Of a stretch of 28,779 nucleotides of DNA, positions 1 to 7,177 are shown piece by piece. The first letter of the stretch is position 1. Each line of letters begins with the position of its first letter. This DNA comes from Ruminococcaceae bacterium UBA794 (GTDB lineage: Bacteria; Bacillota; Clostridia; Oscillospirales; Ruminococcaceae), in NCBI GenBank assembly GCA_002304735.1, contig DBIU01000044.1, positions 35,283 through 64,061 of the forward strand, written 5' to 3'. The translations under genes and the position numbers were made by a program. The notes below the pieces were generated by a model that saw only the letters and a program-made list of their open reading frames with translations, did not search any database and had not been told where the DNA came from.

Positions 1-2
1 GC

Positions 3-851
3 AGTTCAAGCTCATCGAGCAGCTCTCATATTTCTCACGAGGACGCGAAAAACGAAATTCTCACGGTCAACGACTATGGAACGATTGTTTCGGGGAACGC
101 GCTTGATATCGTTTCGCAGATTGTCGCGAATGAAATCGGAAATTCCTTCGCGCCCGAAGCGATTAAGGCGCAGGCTGTCGCGGCGTATTCCTATGTCAGA
201 TACTTCAACGACCGCGGTCAGACGCCGAGCGTTATCCTAAGCGACAGGGTTTCCGACTCAACGAGAGTGCTTGTCGAGTCGGTTCTCGGCGAGGCGGTTT
301 ATTATGGCGGCGAGATTATTCAGGCGGTTTATTCCGCTTCTTCGGCGGGCTACACGGCTTCCTGCAAGAACGTTTGGGGAACGAATTATCCGTATCTTAA
401 GAGCGTTTACTGCGAGCTTGACGCGGAATACGACCCGAATTACGGCAGAACAAAGACGTTTTCGTCAAGCGACGTTAAATCCCGCGTGTACAACACAACG
501 GGCATTTCGCTCAGCGGTAATCCCGAAAACTGGTTCGTTATCGACGGCAGAGTTGACGGTAAATATGTAAGCTCCGTGAGCGTCGGCGGCAATCACGCTT
601 ATGTCAGCGACGGCAAGACAATCAACATCACGGGACGCGTTTTCCGCGAGAAAATTATGACTTTCGATATCCGTTCAAGCGCGTTTGACATCGACTACAA
701 CCCCACAACGGACGAATTTACCTTCACAACTTACGGCAACGGTCACGGAGTCGGTTTGAGCCAGAACGGCGCGAACAACCTCGCGAAATACTGGGGCTGG
801 GACTACAAGCAAATCCTCACGTTCTACTACACCGATACATACGTTGAATAA
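3..851 (+). CDS. SpoIID/LytB-domain protein, 5' end outside window
   Basis: The reading frame is open from the left edge to the stop at 849-851, so the gene is truncated at its start; about 282 residues are visible. The visible part opens with a Ser-rich linker, then a SpoIID/LytB domain: an early Glu/Ala-rich helix containing EAIKAQAVAAYSY, a middle ASSAGYTASCKNVWG segment, and a C-terminal GNGHGVGLSQNGANNLA block followed by the usual ILTFYYTDTYVE end. In this family SpoIID is a peptidoglycan lytic transglycosylase that cleaves glycan strands stripped of stem peptides. Many Clostridia also carry SpoIID-domain paralogues of unknown role, and the Ser-rich spacer fits a secreted or anchored paralogue. 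Domain assignment is confident; a specifically sporulation role is not shown. A bidirectional terminator follows at once. Confidence 0.85.
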   Translation, partial: SSSSSSSSHISHEDAKNEILTVNDYGTIVSGNALDIVSQIVANEIGNSFAPEAIKAQAVAAYSYVRYFNDRGQTPSVILSDRVSDSTRVLVESVLGEAVYYGGEIIQAVYSASSAGYTASCKNVWGTNYPYLKSVYCELDAEYDPNYGRTKTFSSSDVKSRVYNTTGISLSGNPENWFVIDGRVDGKYVSSVSVGGNHAYVSDGKTINITGRVFREKIMTFDIRSSAFDIDYNPTTDEFTFTTYGNGHGVGLSQNGANNLAKYWGWDYKQILTFYYTDTYVE

Positions 852-854
852 AGA

Positions 855-884
855 AAAACCTCGCCGAAAAGCGAGGTTTCTTTT
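855..884. terminator. Bidirectional intrinsic terminator between convergent genes
   Basis: The stem AACCTCGC / GCGAGGTT closes a short CGAAAA-type loop. It has an A-run on the left and a T-run on the right, so it can stop transcription from both the SpoIID-domain gene and the leftward prfB operon, whose last stop codon lies at 883-885. Confidence 0.85.
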
Positions 885-1035
885 ATTGTCTGAGGTAAAT
901 TCCCTGTTCTTCCATATAATCTTCAAGCTCCTGCTTCATATCGAAGATTTTCTCTTTATTATCATTAATCTGCTCCTCCGTGAGCTTCTCGGGATTTTCC
1001 GGCTTTTCGGGCTGATTTTGCTTCTTTTCGTCCAT
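883..1035 (-). CDS. Small acidic/charged protein, last gene of prfB-rlmD operon
   Basis: This is a 50-residue protein starting MDEKKQNQPEKPENPEKLTE, almost entirely charged or polar, with a predicted C-terminal helix (residues 20-45). The start at 1033-1035 is chosen because it lies 4 bases after the rlmD stop and has a good ribosome site (AAAGGAAG) made from the last codons and stop of rlmD, which implies translational coupling. A longer version starting farther upstream would run inside rlmD. I see no known domain, signal peptide or membrane segment. It could be a small RNA- or ribosome-associated protein given its neighbours, but that is only association. It ends inside the bidirectional terminator. 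Confidence 0.65.
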   Translation of the reverse strand: MDEKKQNQPEKPENPEKLTEEQINDNKEKIFDMKQELEDYMEEQGIYLRQ

Positions 1036-1039
1036 ATTC

Positions 1040-2386
1040 TTACTTCCTTTCAAGCAATGAAACGCACTCGACGTGCTGAGTTCTCGGAAACAGGTCAAAC
1101 GGCTGTACCTTTTCGAGCGTGAAGCCGTTCTCGCAGAGAAATTTGCAGTCGCGCGCGGCTGTCGCGGCATTGCACGATATCATCACGATTTTTTGCGGGT
1201 TCATCTGCGCGCAGACTTTGAGCGTTTGTTCATCGCAGCCCTTTCTCGGCGGGTCGAGCAGAATTACATCGGGAGATATTCCTCGTTTATGAAGCGTTTC
1301 TGCGGCAACTCCCGCGTCCGCCGCGATAAATTCAGCGTTCGTTATCCCGCAGTTCAGCGCGTTTTCACGAGCGTTCTCGACCGCAGCGGGAACAATCTCC
1401 GCGCCTATCAGCTTTTTCGCGTTTCTCGCCATCGAAAGCCCGACAGCGCCCGTTCCGCAGTACAAATCGAGTATAACCTCCGCTTTTCCGGCAAATTCCG
1501 CGGCCTTTTTGTACAGCTTTTCGGCGGCTTTTGTGTTCACCTGATAAAACGATTTTGGCGAAATTTTAAGCGTAACTCCGCACATCTCGTCAAAAATCTC
1601 CGCTTTTCCGCTGAGAAGAATGTCTTTTTCACCCAAAATAACGTTCGTTTTATCGGGATTTATGTTCGCCACAACGCCCGTTACCTCGGGAAAACGCTCG
1701 CAAATCCTCCGCGCAAGCGCCTTAAACTCGGGAACGTTCCTCCGCGCAACCAGCACGCAGCAAAGCCCGCCGTCCGCCTTATTCGCGGCTTTTCGCAGGA
1801 AAATATGCCGCAGAACGCCGTCGTGTTTTTCTTCGTTATACGCGGAAATGTGCAGTGAAGCGGCTTCTTCAATAATAAAACCTGTGATTTTCGAGAAGAT
1901 TTTCGGCTGAAGCTTGCAGTCGCTTATGGGAATTAGCCTGTGGCTTCGCGGCGCGAAAAATCCCACTTCAAGCTTCCCGTCAACGCGTGCCGCAGGCATT
2001 TGCAGCTTGTTGCGGTAACGCTCGGAAGCGTCGCCACGCTCAATCGGCAAAAATTCCGGCGAAAGCTTTCCTATCCGCTCGAACGCGTCCCGAACAAAGC
2101 TTTCTTTTGCCCGAAGCTCCGCGTCATAGCTTATGTGACGAAAAACGCACCCGCCGCATTTTCCGAACGCGGGACAATCATTCTCAATCCTGTCCTCGGA
2201 CGGCTTCAATATTCGCTCGATTTTCGCGTAAGCGTAGCTTTTGCAGTCCTTCAGAATACGCGCTTCTATCTCGTCGCCGACCGCCGAAAACGGCACGAAA
2301 ACCGCTTTCCCGTCATATCGCGCAATCCCGCTGCCCTCGGACGTAAGCCCCGTTATTTTCAGCGGGACAATCTCGTTTTTCTCCAT
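1040..2386 (-). CDS. rlmD: 23S rRNA (uracil-C5)-methyltransferase, RlmD/RlmCD family
   Basis: The protein has 448 residues, the usual length of the TrmA/RlmD family, which methylates C5 of a uridine in 23S rRNA using S-adenosylmethionine. An N-terminal TRAM domain (about residues 5-58) is followed by iron-sulfur ligands C71, C77 and C80 (CPAFGKCGGC) with C157 (ISDCKLQ). The SAM-binding motif is LDLYCGTGAVGLSMA near 307-320, and LLDPPRKGC lies near 377-384. The catalytic cysteine is C405 in SCNAATAARD, where many relatives have SCNPAT. The probable base is E440 in HVECV. In Firmicutes one enzyme (RlmCD) often modifies both U747 and U1939, so the exact target is open. The start lies 2 bases after the prfB stop, so the two genes are one operon joining a decoding factor and a ribosome-modifying enzyme. 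Confidence 0.93.
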   Translation of the reverse strand: MEKNEIVPLKITGLTSEGSGIARYDGKAVFVPFSAVGDEIEARILKDCKSYAYAKIERILKPSEDRIENDCPAFGKCGGCVFRHISYDAELRAKESFVRDAFERIGKLSPEFLPIERGDASERYRNKLQMPAARVDGKLEVGFFAPRSHRLIPISDCKLQPKIFSKITGFIIEEAASLHISAYNEEKHDGVLRHIFLRKAANKADGGLCCVLVARRNVPEFKALARRICERFPEVTGVVANINPDKTNVILGEKDILLSGKAEIFDEMCGVTLKISPKSFYQVNTKAAEKLYKKAAEFAGKAEVILDLYCGTGAVGLSMARNAKKLIGAEIVPAAVENARENALNCGITNAEFIAADAGVAAETLHKRGISPDVILLDPPRKGCDEQTLKVCAQMNPQKIVMISCNAATAARDCKFLCENGFTLEKVQPFDLFPRTQHVECVSLLERK

Positions 2387-2388
2387 AA

Positions 2389-3501
2389 TCAGATTTCGCC
2401 GAGGCTCTTTGCCTTGAGGTACGCGTTGATGAAACCGTCGATATCGCCGTCCATAACCGCGTTTATATTGCCGCTCTCAAAGCCCGTTCTGTGGTCCTTT
2501 GCAAGAGTGTACGGCATAAACACATACGAGCGAATTTGGCTTCCCCACTCGATTTTGAGCTGTTCGCCCTTGATATCGCTGATTTTGTCGAGGTGTTCCT
2601 GTTCCTTAATCTGAACGAGCTTAGACATCAGCATTTTCATCGCGAAATCCTTATTCTGAACCTGCGAACGCTGCGTCTGACACGCGGTTACGATGCCGGT
2701 GGGCTTGTGTATCAAGCGAACCGCGGAGCTTGTTTTGTTAATATGCTGACCGCCCGCGCCGCTTGCACGGTAAACTTCCATTTCGATATCCTCGGGACGG
2801 ATTTCAACCGAAACGTCCTTTTCAATCTCCGGCATAACTTCAACAGACGCGAAGCTTGTGTGACGTCTGCCAGCGGCGTCGAACGGCGAAACGCGCACAA
2901 GACGGTGAACGCCGTGTTCGCTTTTCAGAAAACCGTAAGCGTTGAACCCCGAAATGTGAATTGAAGCGCTTTTTATTCCCGCTTCATCGCCGTCGAGAAT
3001 ATCAAGTACCTCGGTCTTGAAGCCGTGTCTGTCCGCCCACTTTGTATACATTCTCACGAGCATCGAAACCCAATCCTGTGCTTCCGTTCCGCCTGCGCCC
3101 GCGTGGAACGACAAAATCGCATTGCAGCTGTCATATTCGCCCGTGAGAAGCGTTCCGAGCTTCTGTTCCTCGAAATTGCTCTTGACTTTTTCGGCGAGTT
3201 CCTTTACCTCGTCAACCATAGACTCGTCGTTTTCTTCCTCGGCAAGCTCAATCATCGTAAGCACGTCGTCGCGATTTTCCTTAAGCTTCTCGAAATCGCT
3301 TATTGTCTGCTTATATCTGCCTATCTGCTGAAGAACCGCGCCCGATTTTTCCGCGTCGTCCCAGAAATTCGGCTCGGTCGTTTTCATTTCAAGCTCGTCG
3401 AGCTTTATCTTTATTCCGTCAAGGTTAAGCGCGCCGCGAAGGTCCTCAAGCTCCGGCTCGAGCGCCTCCATTGCAAGCCTTGTTTCATCATACTGTACCA
3501 T
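2389..3501 (-). CDS. prfB: Peptide chain release factor 2 (in-frame, no frameshift)
   Basis: RF2 recognises UGA and UAA stop codons and triggers peptide release on the ribosome. The protein has 370 residues from the start at 3501, chosen for its AAAGGGGA ribosome site and for agreement with family length; an upstream in-frame ATG would add 22 unlikely residues that overlap the promoter. The stop-codon recognition motif SPF is at 205-207 in VRVSPFDAAGRRHTSF. The catalytic GGQ is at 250-252 in SGAGGQHINKT. The N-terminal helical domain is complete. In many bacteria prfB is autoregulated by a +1 frameshift at CTT-TGA-C following RGxL. Here the corresponding codons 22-28 read RGALNLD without interruption, so no such control is possible. 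The promoter is a perfect consensus 28 bases upstream. Confidence 0.96.
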   Translation of the reverse strand: MVQYDETRLAMEALEPELEDLRGALNLDGIKIKLDELEMKTTEPNFWDDAEKSGAVLQQIGRYKQTISDFEKLKENRDDVLTMIELAEEENDESMVDEVKELAEKVKSNFEEQKLGTLLTGEYDSCNAILSFHAGAGGTEAQDWVSMLVRMYTKWADRHGFKTEVLDILDGDEAGIKSASIHISGFNAYGFLKSEHGVHRLVRVSPFDAAGRRHTSFASVEVMPEIEKDVSVEIRPEDIEMEVYRASGAGGQHINKTSSAVRLIHKPTGIVTACQTQRSQVQNKDFAMKMLMSKLVQIKEQEHLDKISDIKGEQLKIEWGSQIRSYVFMPYTLAKDHRTGFESGNINAVMDGDIDGFINAYLKAKSLGEI

Positions 3502-3529
3502 AATAATCCCCTTTCGCATAGCTCTTTTT

Positions 3530-3558
3530 ATTATAACATATTTTGGCTTTCTTGTCAA
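3530..3558 (-). promoter_or_regulatory. Sigma-70 type promoter of prfB operon
   Basis: On the minus strand the -35 box TTGACA (3553-3558) and the -10 box TATAAT (3530-3535) are both perfect consensus and separated by 17 bases. The -35 box directly touches the edge of the adjacent palindromic element. Confidence 0.9.
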
Positions 3559-3731
3559 GGGCAACACCGCACAATTAACGGCTTCGCCTTTGTCATTTAC
3601 TCGCTTGATATTTTTCCGTCATAACGCCCAAAACTCTCTCGAAATACATCAAGTATTCCTTCGTTCGTTTTGTTCATTCTGACGAAAAAATCTCGGCGCG
3701 ATTAAACGACAATAATTATGCGGTGTAGCCC
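3559..3731. mobile_element. MITE-like palindromic element with about 19-bp terminal inverted repeats
   Basis: The left end GGGCAACACCGCACAATTA and the reverse complement of the right end GGGCTACACCGCATAATTA match at 17 of 19 positions. Similarity continues inward: TTGATATTTTTCCGTCA on the left matches GCCGAGATTTTTTCGTCA read from the right, so most of the element is one large imperfect hairpin. Size (173 bp), intergenic position and lack of a transposase fit a miniature inverted-repeat element. No convincing target-site duplication is seen. A leftward frame in the centre encodes about 30 residues ending EKYQASK before a stop and may be a fossil gene tail. No second copy is in this window, so mobility is inferred from structure only. 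Confidence 0.6.
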
Positions 3732-3814
3732 AAGATATATCTGTTTTAGCTCGAAAGGCGGCGAGCGGTCGCTGATGTTGATTTAATTTAAGATAATGTC
3801 TGTGGAAATTATGC

Positions 3815-3843
3815 TTGACATTCGTGGGAAAATGTGCTATTAT
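3815..3843 (+). promoter_or_regulatory. Promoter of zinc-ribbon membrane protein gene
   Basis: The -35 box TTGACA (3815-3820), 17 bases, then the -10 box TATTAT (3838-3843). The start codon lies about 43 bases downstream, preceded by AAGAGG. Confidence 0.85.
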
Positions 3844-3886
3844 TGTGTTATAAAACCATTTTTACTAATGAAAAGAGGTATTTTTT

Positions 3887-4423
3887 ATGGAGAGAGTTTG
3901 TCCGAAATGCGGAACTTTGGTGACGAACGACGGCTTGTTTTGCCCCGAATGTGGGACTAAGCTCGAGGGCGCGGTTGACCTGAATAAGCCGCTGTCAGAG
4001 CCGGTTCAGCCGACTTCCGTTCCTATGCAGAACACAGTGCCGCCTATGCAGACCGGCGTTCCCGTGCAAAATCAAATCCCGCCTATGGGCTATTCCAACC
4101 CGCAGTATCAGCAGAGCTTCAACAACGCTCCCGCCGCTGAGCCGACTGAGAAAATGAGCGTAGGCTCGTGGGTCGGAACGATTATTCTTACAACGTGGTT
4201 CGGTCTTATCAGCTTTATTATTACCGCCGTTTGGGCTTTCGGCGGCAGCACTCCTCAGCCGAAGAAAAACTACTGTAAGGCTGTTTTCATTTTCGATATG
4301 ATTGGAATTGCAGTCGGCGTAATCGGATTGGTTATTCTTTTCTGCGTAATCGGATTTAATTTCGACGGCATTATGAGGTGGGTTACCGATTTCGGCGACC
4401 AAATGGAACGCGCTTTCAGATAA
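3887..4423 (+). CDS. Zinc-ribbon domain membrane protein
   Basis: This is a 178-residue protein with an N-terminal double-CxxC zinc ribbon (CPKCG at 4-8, CPECG at 19-23), a Pro/Gln/Met-rich flexible linker (about 38-85) with repeated PPM and PVQ units, and two hydrophobic segments (about 93-117 and 130-157) likely to span the membrane. It ends with a short charged tail. The start has an AAGAGG ribosome site and a strong promoter of its own. Such zinc-ribbon plus membrane proteins are common and mostly uncharacterised in Clostridia; the ribbon would face the cytoplasm and could bind protein or nucleic acid. No operon partner is present. Function is unknown. Confidence 0.8.
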   Translation: MERVCPKCGTLVTNDGLFCPECGTKLEGAVDLNKPLSEPVQPTSVPMQNTVPPMQTGVPVQNQIPPMGYSNPQYQQSFNNAPAAEPTEKMSVGSWVGTIILTTWFGLISFIITAVWAFGGSTPQPKKNYCKAVFIFDMIGIAVGVIGLVILFCVIGFNFDGIMRWVTDFGDQMERAFR

Positions 4424-4460
4424 AGTAACTCTTTTCGCGCTTTCGGCATACAATGCGGCA

Positions 4461-4516
4461 GGGTAAAAATCACAGCCGCGCCGAAGGTGGCAAAGAAGTT
4501 TACGGCGTCTTTACCC
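4461..4516. repeat. Nested inverted repeats downstream of the zinc-ribbon gene
   Basis: GGGTAAA at 4461-4467 pairs with TTTACCC at 4510-4516, and inside it CGCCG (4479-4483) pairs with CGGCG (4503-4507). A further GC-rich arm pair, AGCCG...CGGCT, follows before the terminator hairpin. The stretch lies between convergent genes and could be a 3'-UTR structure or a repeat relic. Confidence 0.4.
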
Positions 4517-4565
4517 TCAGAATAGCCGAAGGCGGCGGTTTGGTCCGCGGCGGCTGTTTCAGATA

Positions 4566-4606
4566 CCCAAAACGCGGACGGCTTTCGGGCTGTCCGCGTT
4601 GTTCTT
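4566..4606. terminator. Hairpin terminator between convergent transcripts
   Basis: A 9-bp perfect stem AACGCGGAC (4571-4579) / GTCCGCGTT (4592-4600) has A-rich sequence on the left and a weak T-rich stretch (GTTCTT) on the right. It can serve the leftward metallophosphoesterase/YdbC pair and, less well, the rightward zinc-ribbon gene. Confidence 0.6.
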
Positions 4607-4647
4607 ATACGGTGAAATCGGAGCAATCGCCCCGCTTTTTGCCGTTA

Positions 4648-4884
4648 TTACTCGAAGGAGTCCTCCTCGTTTCTGTCCTTGAACAGCTCGACAAGCTTCT
4701 CCATTTCCTCCTCCGTGAGCGAAATGCCCTTGCTCATTCGGGTGTGGTCGGGCGACCAGTCGCGGATATCGAACTTAGGCTCGCGGTCGTTCCAGCTCAC
4801 CATATTCAGCTCGCGCGTCCAGCCTCTCGCGGTTTCGGAGATAACCCCAAGCTCCTTTGTAATTTCAAATGTAATTTCAGCCAT
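4648..4884 (-). CDS. YdbC/PC4-like ssDNA-binding family protein
   Basis: The protein has 78 residues: MAEITFEITKELGVISE, then GWTRELNMVSWNDREPKFDIRDWSPDH, then a helical C-terminus GISLTEEEMEKLVELF. This pattern (GWxxELNxVSWN, then KxDIRxWSPDH and MxKGIxLxxEE) matches the YdbC family, whose fold resembles eukaryotic transcription coactivator PC4 and binds single-stranded nucleic acid. The start at 4882-4884 has an AAAGGAAG ribosome site. It overlaps the 3' end of the upstream phosphoesterase gene by 8 bases, so the two are co-translated. Family identification is strong from the motif pattern; the cellular role is not established. Confidence 0.85.
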   Translation of the reverse strand: MAEITFEITKELGVISETARGWTRELNMVSWNDREPKFDIRDWSPDHTRMSKGISLTEEEMEKLVELFKDRNEEDSFE

Positions 4885-5593
4885 CTTGCTTACTTCCTTT
4901 CTTATCTTTTCTTTGTTTTTTTATCTTTGTGTTATCGGCGGGAACAATCCCGTCGTAAACGGCGTAATACTTTGTCGGGACGAACTTGTTTATGTGAAGC
5001 TTCCCGAAAAACCAGCCCTTAAACTCAATCTTCTCGAAAATCTCGCTTAGGTAAGTGTTTACGCGGTTTCGCTCGGTACTTCCCGTGAGAAACTCGCGCA
5101 TTTTTGACGGCGGCTCGTATGTAACCACAAAATCGACCTTGTTTCCCGCTTTTTCGAGGTTTTCCTTGCCCGCGTCAAGCTCCTCGTCGCTCGGAACCTC
5201 TCTCCGCCACCAGTTCGAGCCTTCCGTAAGCTCGTAAATCTCGTCCGTCTGACCGCCGCCGAACGCGAAAACCGTCTTTTCCGCGATTGTGAACACCTCG
5301 CCGCGCATAAGCTGACGAAGCCTTCCGCTTATCTGGCGCGTCTTTCCGCCGCACCACTCGGTTATTTCGTATTCTTCAAGCAGGTCGTAGTTTTCGTGAG
5401 AACCCTCGACAAACAGCACGTTATATGGAAGCTTTCCGATTTTCTTAAGCAGCTTCTTTTCCTTTGGGCTTCCGTCCCAGATAAACCCGAAATCCCCGCA
5501 GATTATAAGCGCGTCGTTTTTTCTGAGCTTTCTCAGCATCGGGTTCTTAAACCGCGAAAAATCCGCGTGAGTATCGCCCGTAATAAAAATCAT
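4877..5593 (-). CDS. Metallophosphoesterase-fold protein with altered active-site motifs
   Basis: This 238-residue protein has the calcineurin-like phosphoesterase fold. Motif I GDTHAD (6-11) and motif II CGDFGFIWD (32-40) are intact. Motif III reads EGSHEN instead of GNHE. The usual fourth-motif His (THxPP type) is replaced in VVTYEPPS. Motif V GHxH reads GKLH. Three expected metal ligands are therefore changed, while GGK and MRG landmarks and overall length are kept. It may still bind one metal, or act as a non-catalytic or altered enzyme. The C-terminus is very Lys-rich (KIKKQRKDKKGSKQ), suggesting contact with nucleic acid or acidic surfaces. The ribosome site is GAGGTG. The stop overlaps the PC4-like gene. 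Confidence 0.8.
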   Translation of the reverse strand: MIFITGDTHADFSRFKNPMLRKLRKNDALIICGDFGFIWDGSPKEKKLLKKIGKLPYNVLFVEGSHENYDLLEEYEITEWCGGKTRQISGRLRQLMRGEVFTIAEKTVFAFGGGQTDEIYELTEGSNWWRREVPSDEELDAGKENLEKAGNKVDFVVTYEPPSKMREFLTGSTERNRVNTYLSEIFEKIEFKGWFFGKLHINKFVPTKYYAVYDGIVPADNTKIKKQRKDKKGSKQDG

Positions 5594-5656
5594 TCGTACA
5601 CCTCATTTCGATATTCGGGAAAATCTTACAATTATCTTACAAAAATGAAAAAAGAC

Positions 5657-5685
5657 TTTACAGAATTGTGTTAATATGTTATAAT
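5657..5685 (+). promoter_or_regulatory. Promoter of the carboxypeptidase-rlmH operon
   Basis: The -35 box TTTACA (5657-5662), 17 bases, and a perfect -10 box TATAAT (5680-5685) lie in the 150-base divergent gap. The start codon lies 58 bases downstream, behind AAGGTGG. Confidence 0.85.
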
Positions 5686-5743
5686 ATCTTTGGGTAATTT
5701 TCTCCCTTATTATATTTTAACCTAAAAAAGGTGGTTTGTCTAT

Positions 5744-7177
5744 ATGCGAAAGCTAAAAAAATTCACAATTATTTTTACATTATTTCTCCAAATTTCATTA
5801 TTAAGCACAAGTTTAACCGCTTTTGCCGCTTTTTCGCCGTCTTTTGTTATTCACAGCGAGGGAGTTTATATGGTGAATATTGATACGGGAATTGAAATCG
5901 TTTCCAAAAACGCCGACAAGCAGCTTGTTCCCGCGTCAACGGCGAAGATAATGACCGCGCTTGTCACGCTTAAGCGCGTGAAAAATATTGACGACAAGGT
6001 CGAATGTCCCTACGAGTGCTTCAACGAGTTCTGGGAGGGCAACCCGAACTTCTACGGCGCTTCCGAGGCAGCCATCGAGCCGCTTCAGGACAACCTCACC
6101 TACAAGGACTGCCTGTACGCGCTGATGCTTGCTTCCGCGTGCGAGGGCGCGAACGTTCTCGCATATAACGTCGGGCAGGGGAGTATTGCGAATTTCGTTG
6201 ATATGATGAACAAAACGGCGGTTGAAATCGGCTGCTTAAACACGCATTTCACAAATCCTCACGGTCTTTACGACGAAGAACAGTACACGACCGCCTATGA
6301 CCTCTATTTAATCACAAAATACGCTCTGGACAATTATCCCGAATTTAAGAAAATCTGCTCGACTTACGAGTATGAAATGCCCGCGAACGAGTATAATCCC
6401 GACGGTTACACCAAGGTTTCCACAAACCGCCTTATGAACGCTTCGAGCGATTATTACTGCGAGGGAGTAAAGGGCGTTAAAACGGGCAGCATCGACTATT
6501 ATTACCACAAGAAAAACGGCGAATGGGATACCGAAAACGGCGACAAAGGCACTCGCGCGCTTGTTTCAATCGCGGAGCGCGGCGGTTACACATATATGAT
6601 TGTAACGCTCGGCGCGCCTTATTTCGACGAAAACGGCGAGGAAACGGACTGGAATTTCGCGGACCACTATAACCTTTACGAATGGGCATTCAGCGAGTTT
6701 GAGTATTCTCAGGTTATCGGCAAAAACGAGCAGATTATGCAGGTCGAGGTGCTGAAAGGACAGGACGCGGACTCTGTTGGCGTTGTCACGACAAAGGATT
6801 ATTACACGCTTATGCCGAAATCGCTCGATAAAAGCTCAATCCAGCGCATTAAACCAACGCTTGAGCCTAAGACTGCGCCTGTTTACGCGGGAGCGGTTGT
6901 CGGCGAGCTTGAGCTTCGGCTTAACGGCGAAACGCTTACGAAAATTCCGCTTGCAATTGAAACCGACATCAATCTCGATTTCGGCGCGGAGCTTCAGGAC
7001 AAGCTTCTTGCAATCGTGAAATCGCCGTGGTTTATCGCGGGAGTGAGCGTGTTTTTTGCGCTGCTGATTGCGCTGATTGTTTTGGTTAACATTGAAAAGA
7101 AAAAGAGAAAACGCGCCCGCGAACGCAGAAATATCCGTATGGCGCCGCGCTATGACGACAAGAACAGAAAAAGATGA
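5744..7177 (+). CDS. D-alanyl-D-alanine carboxypeptidase (S11, PBP5-like)
   Basis: This 477-residue protein removes the terminal D-Ala from peptidoglycan stem peptides outside the cell. It has a signal peptide (residues 1-29, ending TAFAA), the acylation motif STAK with nucleophile S65 and K68, the second-motif region S131-A-C-E-G-A-N, and the third motif K246-T-G. The usual SxN reads S-A-C here, with Asn only four residues later, a variant I cannot prove functional. A C-terminal beta domain is followed by a hydrophobic membrane anchor (about 430-450) and a strongly basic cytoplasmic tail of 27 residues. PBP5 relatives end in an amphipathic helix, so a true transmembrane segment is a lineage variation. 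The stop overlaps the rlmH start. Confidence 0.92.
   Translation: MRKLKKFTIIFTLFLQISLLSTSLTAFAAFSPSFVIHSEGVYMVNIDTGIEIVSKNADKQLVPASTAKIMTALVTLKRVKNIDDKVECPYECFNEFWEGNPNFYGASEAAIEPLQDNLTYKDCLYALMLASACEGANVLAYNVGQGSIANFVDMMNKTAVEIGCLNTHFTNPHGLYDEEQYTTAYDLYLITKYALDNYPEFKKICSTYEYEMPANEYNPDGYTKVSTNRLMNASSDYYCEGVKGVKTGSIDYYYHKKNGEWDTENGDKGTRALVSIAERGGYTYMIVTLGAPYFDENGEETDWNFADHYNLYEWAFSEFEYSQVIGKNEQIMQVEVLKGQDADSVGVVTTKDYYTLMPKSLDKSSIQRIKPTLEPKTAPVYAGAVVGELELRLNGETLTKIPLAIETDINLDFGAELQDKLLAIVKSPWFIAGVSVFFALLIALIVLVNIEKKKRKRARERRNIRMAPRYDDKNRKR

Larger units (their letters stand above)
3502..3886. other. Divergent intergenic region: two promoters and a MITE-like element
   Basis: No gene is supported in these 385 bases. 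From left to right it holds the prfB ribosome site and promoter (leftward), a 173-bp imperfect palindrome (3559-3731), about 80 bases with no recognisable signal, then the promoter and ribosome site of the zinc-ribbon gene. Confidence 0.75.

Noticed and set aside
883..1170. 95-residue version of the small protein downstream of rlmD
   Set aside because: The extra 45 residues lie within rlmD on the same strand in another frame and are Arg/Ser-rich; the internal ATG at 1035 has the ribosome site.
3600..3700. A short leftward gene inside the MITE-like element
   Set aside because: Only about 30 codons are open, with no start codon behind a ribosome site; the sequence is part of a palindrome. At most a relic.
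4453..5022. Rightward open frame across the YdbC and phosphoesterase genes
   Set aside because: It overlaps two well-supported leftward genes for most of its length and has no ribosome site.
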